Counted from the first letter of the stretch, positions 10,029 to 20,650 are shown. The stretch: DNA of 50,742 nt from Ignavibacteriota bacterium (GCA_003162635.1 PMNE01000065.1:114398-165139), one strand, 5' to 3'. Program-made: numbers and translations. Notes: generated by a model from the sequence alone, not told the origin.

Positions 10029-11426
10029 ATGACCTATTCGACGGTAACACCCGAGGTTCTCACAGAGCTGCGTGCGATCGTTGGGCCTGAGTACGTCCTG
10101 AACGATGCGGAGTCACTTGCCCTGTTCGGCCGGGACGAGACGGAGGATCTTTCGTTTCCGCCTGAAGTCGTTGTCAAGCCGGCCGATGCGCTTCAGATCG
10201 CCGCTCTTCTCCGCCTTGCCAGCGCAAAGAGGATTCCCGTCACTCCCCGGGGGGGCGGCACGGGTCTCTCCGGAGGAGCTCTCCCCGTGTACCGCGGCAT
10301 CTCTCTTTCACTGGAGCGGCTCAATCGGATTCTGGAAATTGACGTGAAGAATCTCCAGGCCGTCATGGAGCCCGGAGTCACCACACAGAAACTCCAGGAA
10401 GAAGTTGAAGCAAAGGGACTGTTTTATCCCCCCGATCCTTCATCGCGCGGAACCTGCCAGATGGGGGGAAACCTGGCCGAGTGTGCGGGTGGTCCGCGCG
10501 CGGTCAAGTACGGCGTCACCAAGGACTATGTCCTCGGGTTGGAAGCGGTGATCCCCACGGGCGAGATCATTGTCGCGGGGGCCCGGGTTCTGAAAAACGT
10601 GACGGGCTACAATCTCACGCAGCTCCTTATCGGCAGCGAGGGAACGCTGGCTGTCATTACAAAGATCACGGTTCGCCTGATTCCGCTCCCCAGGCTCCGC
10701 AAAGTCGTGCTCGTTGCCTTCGACACTCTGGAGAATGCAGTCTCCGCCGTCGCGGAGATCTTCCAGCAGGGGCTGACCCCCTCGGCGATGGAATTCATGG
10801 AGAAGGCGGCTGTCCGGGCGGCGGAAGAGCGCCAGGGGAAGACATTTCCAAACAACACAGCCGAAGCGCAGCTCCTGATTGAGGTGGACGGGAACCACGA
10901 AGGGAGTTTGGACGAAGATATCCAGACGATTGCGGGAGTCGTGGAGAAGTACGGCGCGGTTGACATCCTTCTGGCCGACGACAGACAGAAGGTGGAGGAC
11001 GTGTGGGCCTTGCGCCGCGGCATCGGCGAAGCGGTGAAATCCATCTCCGCATACAAAGAAGAAGACACCGTGGTTCCCCGTGCGTGTCTCCCCCAGCTTG
11101 TCCGGGGCGTCAAAGAAATCTGCGCCCGGCACGGACTGACCTCCATTTGCTATGGCCATGCGGGGGACGGCAACGTCCATGTGAATATCCTCAAGAACGC
11201 GCTTGGTGATGCGGCCTGGGAGGAGAATTCCGCAATCGCGATCCGCGACATCTTCCGGCTCACGGTCTCCCTCGGGGGCACGATTTCCGGGGAACATGGG
11301 ATCGGCTATTCACAGAGGCCATATCTCGGCATCGCCCTCACCGATGCGGAACTGGATCTCATGCGGAGAGTGAAGGCGGCATTTGACCCTTCCACGATCC
11401 TGAATCCCGGCAAGATCTTCCCGTAA
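10029..11426 (+). CDS. FAD-binding oxidase, GlcD family (glycolate/D-lactate dehydrogenase-like)
   Basis: [50 protein letters not shown] and SGEHGIG motifs; start chosen as [10 protein letters not shown]. Confidence 0.92.
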   Translation: MTYSTVTPEVLTELRAIVGPEYVLNDAESLALFGRDETEDLSFPPEVVVKPADALQIAALLRLASAKRIPVTPRGGGTGLSGGALPVYRGISLSLERLNRILEIDVKNLQAVMEPGVTTQKLQEEVEAKGLFYPPDPSSRGTCQMGGNLAECAGGPRAVKYGVTKDYVLGLEAVIPTGEIIVAGARVLKNVTGYNLTQLLIGSEGTLAVITKITVRLIPLPRLRKVVLVAFDTLENAVSAVAEIFQQGLTPSAMEFMEKAAVRAAEERQGKTFPNNTAEAQLLIEVDGNHEGSLDEDIQTIAGVVEKYGAVDILLADDRQKVEDVWALRRGIGEAVKSISAYKEEDTVVPRACLPQLVRGVKEICARHGLTSICYGHAGDGNVHVNILKNALGDAAWEENSAIAIRDIFRLTVSLGGTISGEHGIGYSQRPYLGIALTDAELDLMRRVKAAFDPSTILNPGKIFP

Positions 11427-11439
11427 TACGGCGGAGGTC

Positions 11440-11467
11440 TTGGAATTCTGCCGGATTGCGTTATATT
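11440..11467 (+). promoter_or_regulatory. Putative promoter for deoC: TTGGAA-N16-TATATT
   Basis: TTGGAA ttctgccggattgcgt TATATT in the gap before deoC; supports a downstream deoC start. Confidence 0.4.
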
Positions 11468-11515
11468 ATGGCTCGTTGCACAACGCGCAAAGATGCTCCC
11501 CTTATCGTCATCGGC

Positions 11516-12277
11516 ATGAAGAAAGAGACCGTCGACCGAATCCTTGCGGAGGCACTGGCGGAGCGATTCAGGAATCAGGTCCCCCCGCCGACAACCACGC
11601 CGGCTCCTGCGCTCGCCCCCTTTATCGATCACACGCTCTTGAGACCTGACGCGACGATCGAAGAAATCCGGACGCTTTGTCATGAGGCCCTGCAGGAGCA
11701 GTTTGCCGCCGTGTGCGTGAATCCGGGCTACGTCCCCCTCTGCGCCGGCATCCTCCGCGGCAGCAAAGTGAAGGTCTGCACCGTGATCGGATTCCCGCTC
11801 GGTGCCACATCCACGGCGTCGAAGGCGTTTGAAGCCGCACAGGCCATCCGTGACGGAGCACAGGAGGTTGACATGGTGATCAACGTCGGCATGTTGAAAT
11901 CGGGGAACGACACGGAGGTGGAAGCCGATATCCGCGCGGTCACGGATGCCGCCCGACCGCGTCAGGTGCTGACAAAGGTGATCATTGAAACCGCGCTTCT
12001 CACGGACGAAGAGAAGGTGCGCGCGTGCACGCTCGCAAAGAGCGCCGGGGCCGGGTTCGTCAAGACATCGACCGGATTCAGCAAGGGAGGAGCGCGAACA
12101 GAAGACGTCGCACTGATGCGTCGCGTCGTGGGAAGTGCGATGGGAGTCAAGGCGGCGGGAGGGATACGGACGCGCGAAGATGCCCTTGCCATGATCGCCA
12201 GCGGCGCCAACCGGATCGGAGCCAGCGCCAGCATCACCATTGTCACCACCCCGCCAGCAGCCACCCTGAAAGGTTAA
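11516..12277 (+). CDS. deoC: Deoxyribose-phosphate aldolase
   Basis: [65 protein letters not shown] and [10 protein letters not shown] motifs. Confidence 0.95.
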   Translation: MKKETVDRILAEALAERFRNQVPPPTTTPAPALAPFIDHTLLRPDATIEEIRTLCHEALQEQFAAVCVNPGYVPLCAGILRGSKVKVCTVIGFPLGATSTASKAFEAAQAIRDGAQEVDMVINVGMLKSGNDTEVEADIRAVTDAARPRQVLTKVIIETALLTDEEKVRACTLAKSAGAGFVKTSTGFSKGGARTEDVALMRRVVGSAMGVKAAGGIRTREDALAMIASGANRIGASASITIVTTPPAATLKG

Positions 12278-12280
12278 ACG

Positions 12281-12757
12281 GTGAGGTCATTTTCATTTCT
12301 CATGCTGGCCGCCCCTCTCGTCCTGGCTCTCCCGGGGTGCGGCTCGTCCGGCGAAAGCGTCGATAACCAACGCGAAGCCCCGCCACAGGAGCAACTCCCA
12401 CCCCCCAAAGAAGAGCCGGCAAAAAATCTGGGGTTTGAGACCCGCATCGACACCGTCACCGCTGTGCATGGCAACGAGCACAAGGGCCCGCAGGTGCAGG
12501 GGCACGACGTCCAGATTCGTTTTACGGTACAGATCGGCGCGTTCAAAGATCCGCACAACGCCACTGCCGTCCAGACCGAGGCACGAAAGCGTTTTCGCCT
12601 CCCCGTCCTGAACGACTACCTCTCCGGCGCCGGGTTGTATCAGATCAGGATCGGCTTCTTCGAGTCGAGGGCCGGCGCCCACGCGTTCCGCCAACAAATG
12701 ATCCAGGAGTATCCCGATGATTACAAGGATGCCTGGGTCGTCCAGCTCAAGAGGTGA
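12281..12757 (+). CDS. SPOR-domain lipoprotein
   Basis: Signal/lipobox (ALPGC); SPOR-like FTVQIGAFKDPHNA...YQIRIGFFESRAGAHAF. Confidence 0.82.
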   Translation: MRSFSFLMLAAPLVLALPGCGSSGESVDNQREAPPQEQLPPPKEEPAKNLGFETRIDTVTAVHGNEHKGPQVQGHDVQIRFTVQIGAFKDPHNATAVQTEARKRFRLPVLNDYLSGAGLYQIRIGFFESRAGAHAFRQQMIQEYPDDYKDAWVVQLKR

Positions 12758-12760
12758 CGC

Positions 12761-13273
12761 ATGAAAGGAGTGATCGTCTTCATTGCCGTTCTGGTTCTTG
12801 CAGGGTGCGGCGGTTCCACGAACGCAACGAAGGAAAGCCCCGGGAGGACCGTTCCCAGGGATGAAGATCTTCAGACATACGAGAAGGAGTTCAGGCCTTC
12901 AGACCACGAACCGGATGTGCGGGAAGGAGGGGAGGCAAATGTACTTCCCCCGCTGCCAGGGAAGATCGGCCCCAGGACGGATTCAGCCGTCGCCTCTGAC
13001 GAGGAGCTGGTACCCGGATTCCGCGTCCAGATCTTTGCAACCGCGGATATTGATGCCGCCCAACAGAGAAAAGCGGAGGCGGAGAATCTGTTCCCGGACG
13101 AGGTATTCTACATGCAGTACGACCCTCCCGTCTACAAAATACGGGGAGGAAATTTCAAACAACGATATGAAGCCGACCGGTTCGCCCGGCTGGCGATTGA
13201 CAGAGGCTATCCGGAATCGTGGGTCGTCCCCGAACACGTGGTGAAGTCGCCCCCCGCTCCCTCGCTTCGCTGA
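12761..13273 (+). CDS. SPOR-domain lipoprotein
   Basis: Lipobox VLAGC; SPOR-like GFRVQIFATADIDAAQQ...YKIRGGNFKQRYEADRFA. Confidence 0.8.
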   Translation: MKGVIVFIAVLVLAGCGGSTNATKESPGRTVPRDEDLQTYEKEFRPSDHEPDVREGGEANVLPPLPGKIGPRTDSAVASDEELVPGFRVQIFATADIDAAQQRKAEAENLFPDEVFYMQYDPPVYKIRGGNFKQRYEADRFARLAIDRGYPESWVVPEHVVKSPPAPSLR

Positions 13274-13292
13274 TTCCGCGGGAATTCACCCT

Positions 13293-15056
13293 TCACCGCA
13301 GATGGAGGGTCACACCTTCCACCCCCCAGCGGGCTCTGACACGTATCGTATCGGGATACACGGCAAATCGCTCTGCAGGTGCAAACGGAAACGGCATGCC
13401 GTAGGAGTATGTCCCGGAGCTGTCGCTGTCGCGAAATCCGCTCACCACGTATTTCCCTTCCACGAGTTGTGGAAACGCAAACGGACCCGGTTCGGGGAGC
13501 ATCACGGTGCTGCTCCGCCTTGGCGTCAAATCGATGCTGGAAGCACTCACGAACACGCGTCCTTTCCCCACACCGGGTTTTTCTTCCACAACCTGCCCCG
13601 CGATATTCCCCATCGTCCGGAGGTCAATCGTCTGAAAACGGACAACCCACGTCGAATCATGGTATCCTCTGCCGAAGAAGCTCCTGACGGAATCCATGGC
13701 CACCTTCACGCTGTACCACGCCTTTCCCTTCAAAGCAGCGCGCGGAACGAGTGCGATGGAGGCCTGGCCGGTCCATCTCTGATCGCAATCGACCCGATGC
13801 TTCATGCTGTCGAGGAGGACAGCCGCTTGCATCAGGGGCGGATGCATCACGGGATCCGAGAACAAGATTTCCAGTGAGTGGTCGACCGCAACCCCGCGGG
13901 TGCTGTCGCGGGGGATATCGCGCAGACTGATCCGCGGGCGGACGGTATCGGCGGCGAGACTCCCGTTGAAGATCTCGCCCGGCGATGCGCTGTCGATCCG
14001 ATTCCCCGCCTTGTCGGAGATCCCGCGGGCCCACACCCGGTATGTTGCCGGGCTGTCGAGAGGGGCTGTCAGCAGGAGAGTGACAACAGTGGATTGTATC
14101 CTCTCAAGGGAGGAGAGAAGGATCGGAATGCCGGCGTGCGTGACCGTATCCTGGATCGTAAATTCGGCATTGGTGAATGATGCAGAATCGATCGGCTCGC
14201 TCAACCGGACATTCAAGCGGTAACGATCATGGACGCGAGCCCCGGCGATAAAGGGACGCGTCGTGTCCTCCTTGGCCATGCGGAACCAAACGCTGTCCAC
14301 GCGCGCGTGACTCGCGCTGAGGCCAATGTCTTCCTGTGCAACGCCGTACTGGTCAATCTGACGGTCATACAACAAATTGTGGTATTCATCGCGCACGGCA
14401 AGAAGCCGGTACAGACCATACGGGAGATGGGAGAGCTCGAACCCGCCCGCCGTTCCGCTTTGTGTGATGAAGTCGGGTTTTGCGTGGGATGGGTTCAGCG
14501 TGTCGGCGAGGATGCCATCAAGACGGTACGCAAACAACAACACTCCCTCCGCCTTTTCGTCGAAAATCTTCCCCCCGATAACACCGGCATCGAGGGAGTC
14601 GCCCGTCGAAAAGGCGAGAGTGAACGCTTTGGCCATCCGGTTTCCGGCGTTGACGTCGGCGACATCCGTTCCCACGTTCACGACGTAGGTCGTCCCCTTC
14701 CGAAGGTGCTCATTGAAGTGTACGGTCACTTCCTTTCCACTCCAGTCGTACTCCAGCGGTCCCACATCCGGCGAGATGAAGATTGATCCCTGGAGGGTCT
14801 CCCTCCGGACGTATTTGCTGAATTCGAACGTCAGTGACTGCGTCTCGACGTGCACAGCGTCCGTATCCGGTGCCGTCCGGATGACAACGGGGGGGGTACT
14901 GTCAACGGGGCCTCCGGGGGGATCGTACTGCCCTGCGCATCCTACAAGGAAGAGGGCGGCGAACGTGGCAAGAATCGTCGGGCGGAGAGTGACGGGAGGG
15001 TGGGGAACCATAGGGATCTGCCGTACGTTCATTTTTATGAAGAGGAGGCGAGTCAT
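13293..15056 (-). CDS. Ig-like (Big_5-type) domain lipoprotein
   Basis: Start MTRLLFIKMNVRQ (or MNVRQ at 15032) followed by lipobox FLVGC; TPPVVIRTAPDTDAVHVETQSLTFEFSKYV is Big_5-like; the longer ORF form would run into mltG. Confidence 0.8.
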   Translation of the reverse strand: MTRLLFIKMNVRQIPMVPHPPVTLRPTILATFAALFLVGCAGQYDPPGGPVDSTPPVVIRTAPDTDAVHVETQSLTFEFSKYVRRETLQGSIFISPDVGPLEYDWSGKEVTVHFNEHLRKGTTYVVNVGTDVADVNAGNRMAKAFTLAFSTGDSLDAGVIGGKIFDEKAEGVLLFAYRLDGILADTLNPSHAKPDFITQSGTAGGFELSHLPYGLYRLLAVRDEYHNLLYDRQIDQYGVAQEDIGLSASHARVDSVWFRMAKEDTTRPFIAGARVHDRYRLNVRLSEPIDSASFTNAEFTIQDTVTHAGIPILLSSLERIQSTVVTLLLTAPLDSPATYRVWARGISDKAGNRIDSASPGEIFNGSLAADTVRPRISLRDIPRDSTRGVAVDHSLEILFSDPVMHPPLMQAAVLLDSMKHRVDCDQRWTGQASIALVPRAALKGKAWYSVKVAMDSVRSFFGRGYHDSTWVVRFQTIDLRTMGNIAGQVVEEKPGVGKGRVFVSASSIDLTPRRSSTVMLPEPGPFAFPQLVEGKYVVSGFRDSDSSGTYSYGMPFPFAPAERFAVYPDTIRVRARWGVEGVTLHLR

Positions 15057-15177
15057 GTCGTGGCTTGCGCAGTGAGTGGAAGGGGTCTCCGGGAGTACGT
15101 GCCTGCGTCGGGTGTGTGGTGGATAGTGGCGTCGCAGGTGCCGATCCGGGAGGCCCCGTTTTTCTGCCGGGGCGCCA

Positions 15178-16209
15178 TCAACCGTGCGCCGATGGGCGCG
15201 CCCGCCGGCGTCTGTACGCCCGTACATACCGGAGGTGATCTCCGTATGTTTTGGTGAACCAGTGTCCGCCCCGCCCATTGGCGACGAAGAAGAGAAATCC
15301 GTGCTCGGCGGGAAACAACGAAGCAAGTATTGAAGCGCGCCCGGGATTATTGACCGGCCCTGGAGGGAGGCCGGCGTATCGATACGAATTGTACGGGTTG
15401 TCGACTTGCAGGTCGGCATACCGGACTCTCCGCGGACCGTCAGGGAACATATACTGGATCGTCGGATCCGCTTCGAGCTTCATCCCTTTCCGAAGCCGGT
15501 TATGGTAGACCCCCGCAATCACCGGACGCTCTTCATCCAGTCTCGCCTCCCCTTCCACGATCGATGCAAACGTCAACGTCTGGTGCATTGTCCATCCCTT
15601 CTCCCGGGCTCTGGACCTCAACGAGTCATTGAAAAAGAGCATCAGGTTGCCCACCTGATGTCTGATAATCTCCTTTTCGTCCTGTCCCCACGAAAACTCG
15701 TACGTATCGGGAAAGAGATATCCTTCAAGAGTGGAGGCCTCGACTCCCAGGGAGCGGGTGAACGAAGAATCGAACGCCAACTGCGCATACCTGGCGGAAT
15801 CGATCCCCATCGCTTGAGCAAAGATCCGCGCCTGGGCCCGCACGCGATACCCTTCAGGGATCGTCACAGCGATGAGGAGATTTCCTTTCCCCGACCGCAA
15901 AGCGAGATAGAGTTCGACGTTGGAAACACCGCTGGCAAAGAGGTACTTCCCCACTTGTATATGTCCGGCTCCCCCGAGCAGCCGGGCAGTCAGCATGAAA
16001 CCCGGCCTGTTCCGTATGATTCCCTGCGCTTCGAGGGAGTCAACGATATGACTGAAGGATTCTCCCCGCGAGACGAGAAATGTTTTGCCCAGTCCTCCCT
16101 TCCAGACATTCCCTCCAAACAGGGCCCACCCGACAAGGGCGCAACAAACAACAACGGCCGCCGCCAGGAAAGGAATGAAGGAACGCTTCTTGATGCGCGG
16201 GGAAGTCAT
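15178..16209 (-). CDS. mltG: Endolytic transglycosylase MltG
   Basis: EGYLFPDTYEF, ASIVEGEA, RPVIAGVYHNRL, LEADPTIQYMF and NPYNSYRYAGLPPGPVNNPG motifs. Confidence 0.95.
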   Translation of the reverse strand: MTSPRIKKRSFIPFLAAAVVVCCALVGWALFGGNVWKGGLGKTFLVSRGESFSHIVDSLEAQGIIRNRPGFMLTARLLGGAGHIQVGKYLFASGVSNVELYLALRSGKGNLLIAVTIPEGYRVRAQARIFAQAMGIDSARYAQLAFDSSFTRSLGVEASTLEGYLFPDTYEFSWGQDEKEIIRHQVGNLMLFFNDSLRSRAREKGWTMHQTLTFASIVEGEARLDEERPVIAGVYHNRLRKGMKLEADPTIQYMFPDGPRRVRYADLQVDNPYNSYRYAGLPPGPVNNPGRASILASLFPAEHGFLFFVANGRGGHWFTKTYGDHLRYVRAYRRRRARPSAHG

Positions 16210-16215
16210 CGACGG

Positions 16216-17235
16216 TCAGAGGGAGAGACTCGGATCGGCCGCCAGGCTCATCGGGGATTGGAGATCGCGCTCCAACCTGAGCCCTCCCACATACGCGATC
16301 ATCGCGCCATTATCCATGCAGAATTCAAGCGCCGGAGCGAAGATGCGCAATCCTCTCCTGGCTGCTTCGATCTCCATTGCACGGCGGAGGCCGGAATTTG
16401 CCGACACTCCCCCGGCGAGAGCGACATTTCGCACGCCGGTCCTCTCCACCGCCGTCATCGTCTTCCGGACGAGAACGTCGACGACGGCGGCCTGAAAGCT
16501 CGCACAGATGTCCGCCATCTTTTGTTCGTCCCACGTTCCTCGTGCACTCCCCCGCTCATCGAGCCCTGCGCGGCGGAGATAATAGAGAACGGCCGTCTTG
16601 ATCCCGCTAAAACTGAAATCCAGCGATCCTTCCTCCAGAAAGGAGCGTGGAAATTTCACCGCTCCCGGGTCCCCCGTTGCAGCGAGGCGGTCGATGACCG
16701 GACCTCCCGGGTACCCGAGCCCGAGCATCTTCGCCACCTTGTCGAACGCCTCTCCGGCTGCATCGTCCCGTGTCTGCCCGAGAAGGATATGGCGATACGG
16801 TGCTTCCACCGAAACGAGCATTGTATGTCCGCCGGAAACGACAAGGGAAACAAAAGGACACTCCGGAGCCGGCGTCGAGAGAAAGTTGGAGTAGAGATGT
16901 CCCTCCATGTGATTCACGCCGGTAAAGGGTTTGCCCAGGCCATAGGCGAGCGCTTTGCCGAAATTCAGGCCGACGAGAAGGGCGCCCACCAATCCCGGAC
17001 CGTAGGTCGCAGCAATGCCTTCGATTTCACGCTTCTCGCTCCCTGCACGACGGAGCGCTTCATCCACCACTTCCACGATCCGTCGCTGGTGAGCGCGCGA
17101 AGCAAGTTCCGGGACGACTCCCCCATAGGCGGCATGCACCCACTGCGAGGAAACGACGTTTGAAAGGACACGCCCCCCCTCCACGACCGCGGCAGACGTC
17201 TCATCGCACGATGTCTCGATCCCCAAGATCCTCAT
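16216..17235 (-). CDS. tsaD: tRNA N6-adenosine threonylcarbamoyltransferase
   Basis: ILGIETSCDETSAAVV, GVVPELASRAH, GVNHMEGHL and LVVSGGHTML motifs. Confidence 0.96.
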   Translation of the reverse strand: MRILGIETSCDETSAAVVEGGRVLSNVVSSQWVHAAYGGVVPELASRAHQRRIVEVVDEALRRAGSEKREIEGIAATYGPGLVGALLVGLNFGKALAYGLGKPFTGVNHMEGHLYSNFLSTPAPECPFVSLVVSGGHTMLVSVEAPYRHILLGQTRDDAAGEAFDKVAKMLGLGYPGGPVIDRLAATGDPGAVKFPRSFLEEGSLDFSFSGIKTAVLYYLRRAGLDERGSARGTWDEQKMADICASFQAAVVDVLVRKTMTAVERTGVRNVALAGGVSANSGLRRAMEIEAARRGLRIFAPALEFCMDNGAMIAYVGGLRLERDLQSPMSLAADPSLSL

Positions 17236-17262
17236 ACTCTCCTTGAATCCTCCTGATTTTTC

Positions 17263-17291
17263 ATGGTACGGATTGCACGCCTGAATTTCAA
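17263..17291 (-). promoter_or_regulatory. Possible promoter for tsaD/mltG: TTGAAA-N17-TACCAT
   Basis: Minus strand TTGAAA ttcaggcgtgcaatccg TACCAT upstream of tsaD. Confidence 0.35.
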
Positions 17292-17298
17292 GAAAGGG

Positions 17299-17327
17299 TT
17301 GCGCAGAGTGAAGGTTTTTTGTATATT
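17299..17327 (+). promoter_or_regulatory. Putative promoter for rpmB: TTGCGC-N17-TATATT
   Basis: TTGCGC agagtgaaggttttttg TATATT 33 nt before the rpmB start. Confidence 0.6.
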
Positions 17328-17360
17328 AAAGGCCTACACTTTTCATGATTGGATGGAAGC

Positions 17361-17552
17361 ATGGCAAAGGTTTGCGACATTTGCGGAAAGAAGCCGGTCA
17401 CCGGCAATAACATCAGCCACGCGCACAACCTTACACGACGGCGCTGGGAACCGAACCTCCAGGAGGTCCGGGCGACGGTCAACGGACAGACGAAGCATCT
17501 CACCGTGTGCACGAACTGCATCAAATCGAACAAGGTCGTCAAGGTAGCGTAG
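17361..17552 (+). CDS. rpmB: 50S ribosomal protein L28 (zinc-ribbon type)
   Basis: [34 protein letters not shown]...[12 protein letters not shown]. Confidence 0.96.
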   Translation: MAKVCDICGKKPVTGNNISHAHNLTRRRWEPNLQEVRATVNGQTKHLTVCTNCIKSNKVVKVA

Positions 17553-17627
17553 CTTGTCCATGCCCAGGAGCGGCGGGCAGGTGCTCCGCCGCACTGATCC
17601 ATTGTCCCCCTCCCCAAGGGTTCATGC

Positions 17628-18257
17628 ATGCCCAAGCTTGAAATCCAGCTCAATCTTCCAAACCAGCTCACCCTTCTCCGGATTCTTCTCACTCCGGTGT
17701 TTGTCGCCCTCTTGTTGTCCACTTCCCCCCTCTGTCTTCAGGCATCCCTCGTGGTTTTCATCATCGCCGCGCTGACGGATCTGTATGATGGATGGATCGC
17801 GCGAAAGATGGGATACACGACACGATGGGGAAAATTTCTTGATCCCTTGGCCGACAAGGTTCTCTCTTCCGCCGCGCTCCTGGCCTTCGTCTGGCTCGGG
17901 CTGGTGGGCGGGTGGATGGTGTGGATCGTCATCGTGCGGGACTTCGTCATTACCGGACTCCGGTCTTATGCGGAGTACCTGGACAAACCGATCGTGACAA
18001 CGAGGGGAGCACAGGCGAAGACCTTCGGACAATTCGTCATCATCTATTACATTCTCTTTCTCTACGTCGGCCGAAGCGTGCCGCCGGTCTACGAGAAATT
18101 CGGCAGCACCATCGATACCCTCATGCACCCGCAGGTACTTTTCGGCATGATGCTGACCGTCATGCTCTCGACCGTGGGAACGGGCGTTGCCTACCTCTTT
18201 GACAATCGCAAGGTGATCGGCGAACTCTATGAACGACTCCGACCGGCCCGGGGATAG
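17628..18257 (+). CDS. pgsA: CDP-diacylglycerol--glycerol-3-phosphate 3-phosphatidyltransferase
   Basis: CDP-alcohol phosphotransferase motif DLYDGWIARKMGYTTRWGKFLDPLADKVL. Confidence 0.94.
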   Translation: MPKLEIQLNLPNQLTLLRILLTPVFVALLLSTSPLCLQASLVVFIIAALTDLYDGWIARKMGYTTRWGKFLDPLADKVLSSAALLAFVWLGLVGGWMVWIVIVRDFVITGLRSYAEYLDKPIVTTRGAQAKTFGQFVIIYYILFLYVGRSVPPVYEKFGSTIDTLMHPQVLFGMMLTVMLSTVGTGVAYLFDNRKVIGELYERLRPARG

Positions 18258-18807
18258 TCACCGCCATCCAGGGGTTCCTTTCCTGACTCTTCTTATCGCC
18301 ACCGGCTTCTTCTCGGGCTACATCCCCTGGGCATCGGGGACATTCGGCACCATCGTCGGACTTCTCCTCTGTCTCATCCCGGGAGTCCATACCCCCGTCA
18401 TTCTTCCACTCCTGATTGCTCTCGTCTTTCCCCTCGGCGTGTACGCGGCGGGGAAAGTGGCGGAAGCAGAAGGATACCGGCTTTCCCGCACCGGGGCCAT
18501 GGCCAAGGCGATGTTCCAGCCGGGTGAACGGCTTCACCCCGACCCTTCCATCGTCGTCATCGATGAAATCATCGGCGTGTGGGTCACGATTCTCTGGCTT
18601 CCTTCAACGCCCGCAGTTTTCCTGCTTGCGTTTTTCTTCTTCCGACTGTACGACGTGCTGAAGCCGGAGCCGGCGCGGAGAGCCGAACGTCTTCCCGGGG
18701 GACTCGGGATCATGCTCGACGATGTGATTGCCGGCGTCTACGGGAACATCACGCTGAGGGTCATTCTTTTCCTCTACCCGCTCTTCCACGGAGCACTCTC
18801 GGCATGA
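18229..18807 (+). CDS. pgpA: Phosphatidylglycerophosphatase A
   Basis: GYIPWASGTFGTIVG, DPSIVVIDEIIGVW and GGLGIMLDDVIAGVYGN motifs; start overlaps pgsA by 29 nt. Confidence 0.9.
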   Translation: MNDSDRPGDSHRHPGVPFLTLLIATGFFSGYIPWASGTFGTIVGLLLCLIPGVHTPVILPLLIALVFPLGVYAAGKVAEAEGYRLSRTGAMAKAMFQPGERLHPDPSIVVIDEIIGVWVTILWLPSTPAVFLLAFFFFRLYDVLKPEPARRAERLPGGLGIMLDDVIAGVYGNITLRVILFLYPLFHGALSA

Positions 18808-20048
18808 TGAACGCACACATCATCACGATTGGCGACGAGCTGTTGATCGGGCAGGTCATCAACACCAACCAGGCCACTATCGCCGATCGGTTGAACGAGA
18901 TCGGCGTCGACGTCACGGAAATGACCACCGTCGGCGATGATACCGAAGCCATCCTGGCGGCGTTCACGCGCGCGTGGGAAAGCGCCGGCGCCGTCATTGT
19001 CACGGGGGGTCTGGGCCCGACGCACGACGACATCACGAAATCTGCCGTGTGCAGGTTTTTCCGTACCGATCTCATCCCCGATGCGAACGTGCGGAAGCAG
19101 GTTGCCCTCATACTCAATCAGCGCAACTTCCCGTGGACCGACGCGGCGGAGGCGCAGGCAATGGTTCCCCGTAATGCGACGGCATTTCCCAACCCTGTCG
19201 GTACGGCACCGGGGCTCCGCTTTGACGGGGAGAATCGATGGTTCTTTGTGCTTCCGGGTGTTCCGTTCGAGATGAAGGAGATGGTGGACGCCTGGATCGT
19301 CCCTTTCCTGCGCCAGCATGCGGGTGAGAACGTTATCAGGCACAGGACACTTCGGACGACCGGCATTGCGGAGAGCCTGCTGGCTCAACAGCTCGGCGAT
19401 CTTGATCAGATCCTCCAGGGAGCGCGATTGGCATTTCTCCCCTCCACGATGGGACTTCGCCTCCGCATCACCGTTCATGCCCGCACGGCAGGGGAGGCCG
19501 ACCGGATTGTGGCGGGAGTGGAGGAGCGGATTCGGGCGAAGGCATCCACCTACATCTATGGGACAGGGGAAGAAGAGCTCGAAGAGGTGGTGGGAAGGAT
19601 GCTGACAGAGCGGAACATGACGCTTGCGGTGGCGGAATCATGCACAGGAGGATTCATCGCCCACCGTTTGACAAACGTCAGCGGTTCTTCGGCGTATTTC
19701 ACGTATGGCGCGGTGACCTACAGCAACGAATCGAAGATGAACATCCTTGATGTTCCCTCCAGCGTCCTCGGCGCACACGGTGCGGTGAGCAGGGAGACTG
19801 CCGAGGCGATGGCGGCGGGCATCCGGAAAAAAGCAGGTACCGATATCGGTCTTGCAACGACGGGGATCGCCGGACCGACAGGTGGATCTCCCGAAAAGCC
19901 GGTCGGGCTCGTCTGGATCGCCTGTGCCGACGCGGCGGGGGTCGTCAGCGTGAAATTCATGTTCGGCGAGGGGCGGCTCCGTGTCAAGGAGAGGGCATCG
20001 CAATCGGCTCTCGACCTTGTCCGCCGCCGGCTGCTCGGCATCGAGTAG
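18804..20048 (+). CDS. cinA: CinA family protein (competence/damage-inducible protein A)
   Basis: MMNAHIITIGDELLIGQVINTNQ, VTGGLGPTHDDITK, AESCTGGFIAHRLTN and TTGIAGPTGGSPEKPVGLVW; ORF-track start at 18579 lies inside pgpA. Confidence 0.95.
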   Translation: MMNAHIITIGDELLIGQVINTNQATIADRLNEIGVDVTEMTTVGDDTEAILAAFTRAWESAGAVIVTGGLGPTHDDITKSAVCRFFRTDLIPDANVRKQVALILNQRNFPWTDAAEAQAMVPRNATAFPNPVGTAPGLRFDGENRWFFVLPGVPFEMKEMVDAWIVPFLRQHAGENVIRHRTLRTTGIAESLLAQQLGDLDQILQGARLAFLPSTMGLRLRITVHARTAGEADRIVAGVEERIRAKASTYIYGTGEEELEEVVGRMLTERNMTLAVAESCTGGFIAHRLTNVSGSSAYFTYGAVTYSNESKMNILDVPSSVLGAHGAVSRETAEAMAAGIRKKAGTDIGLATTGIAGPTGGSPEKPVGLVWIACADAAGVVSVKFMFGEGRLRVKERASQSALDLVRRRLLGIE

Positions 20049-20053
20049 CACCC

Positions 20054-20650
20054 ATGCCATCTCTTCGTCTCTTCATCGCCATTGAGACGCCCGCCACAGT
20101 GACGGGCCGCCTCCTCGAGGTGCGCAACGCGCTGGAGAGAGCGGGGGCCGACGTGAGATGGGAGCCCGCCGGGAAGTACCACTGCACGCTTCATTTTCTG
20201 GGAGACACCGGGGAAGGGGCGATGCGGCGGATCATTCCGGCCCTGGAAGGAGCACTCCACGGATGTTCCCCCGTTCGGATTGCGTATAAAGGGATCGGTT
20301 TCTTCCCCGCCGGGCTTGCCCCACGCATTGTTTGGGCGGGGATTCTGGATGAAGAGGGGCGTCTTGCATCGCTGCACGAGCGAATTGTCACAGCGCTCTC
20401 GTCCGGGGAATTGGCAATGGAAGCCGGACGCCCCCTCGTAAACCCCGCGGGGGATCCCCCCTTCCATCCCCATATGACACTCGGCCGCATCAAGAGTCCG
20501 AGGAACATCGGGCGGTTGACAACCATTGCGGAAACGTGTACCTTTGAGCACCCACCGGTGATCATTCGTGAGGTCGTCGTCGTACAAAGTGCGCTGAAAT
20601 CCGGCGGGTCCGTGTACACCACTCTACGATCGATTCCCCTCATTGCCTGA
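20054..20650 (+). CDS. thpR: RNA 2',3'-cyclic phosphodiesterase (2H/LigT family)
   Basis: RLFIAIETP plus two H-x-T/H-x-T-like motifs (HCTLHFLG, HPHMTLGRI). Confidence 0.93.
   Translation: MPSLRLFIAIETPATVTGRLLEVRNALERAGADVRWEPAGKYHCTLHFLGDTGEGAMRRIIPALEGALHGCSPVRIAYKGIGFFPAGLAPRIVWAGILDEEGRLASLHERIVTALSSGELAMEAGRPLVNPAGDPPFHPHMTLGRIKSPRNIGRLTTIAETCTFEHPPVIIREVVVVQSALKSGGSVYTTLRSIPLIA

Noticed and set aside
15057-15419. N-terminal extension of the Ig-like lipoprotein
   Set aside because: Would overlap mltG and place the lipobox deep inside the protein; the signal peptide begins near 15056/15032.
15406-17163. 585-aa plus-strand ORF opposite mltG and tsaD
   Set aside because: Antisense artefact; both minus-strand genes have full conserved motifs.
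17570-17592. GCGGCGG-N9-CCGCCGC hairpin between rpmB and pgsA as a terminator
   Set aside because: No U-tract follows; may be a weak attenuator, but not supportable as a terminator.
18579-18803. 75-residue N-terminal extension of CinA in the ORF track
   Set aside because: Lies within pgpA in another frame and lacks family character; MMNAHIITIGDELL is the normal CinA start.
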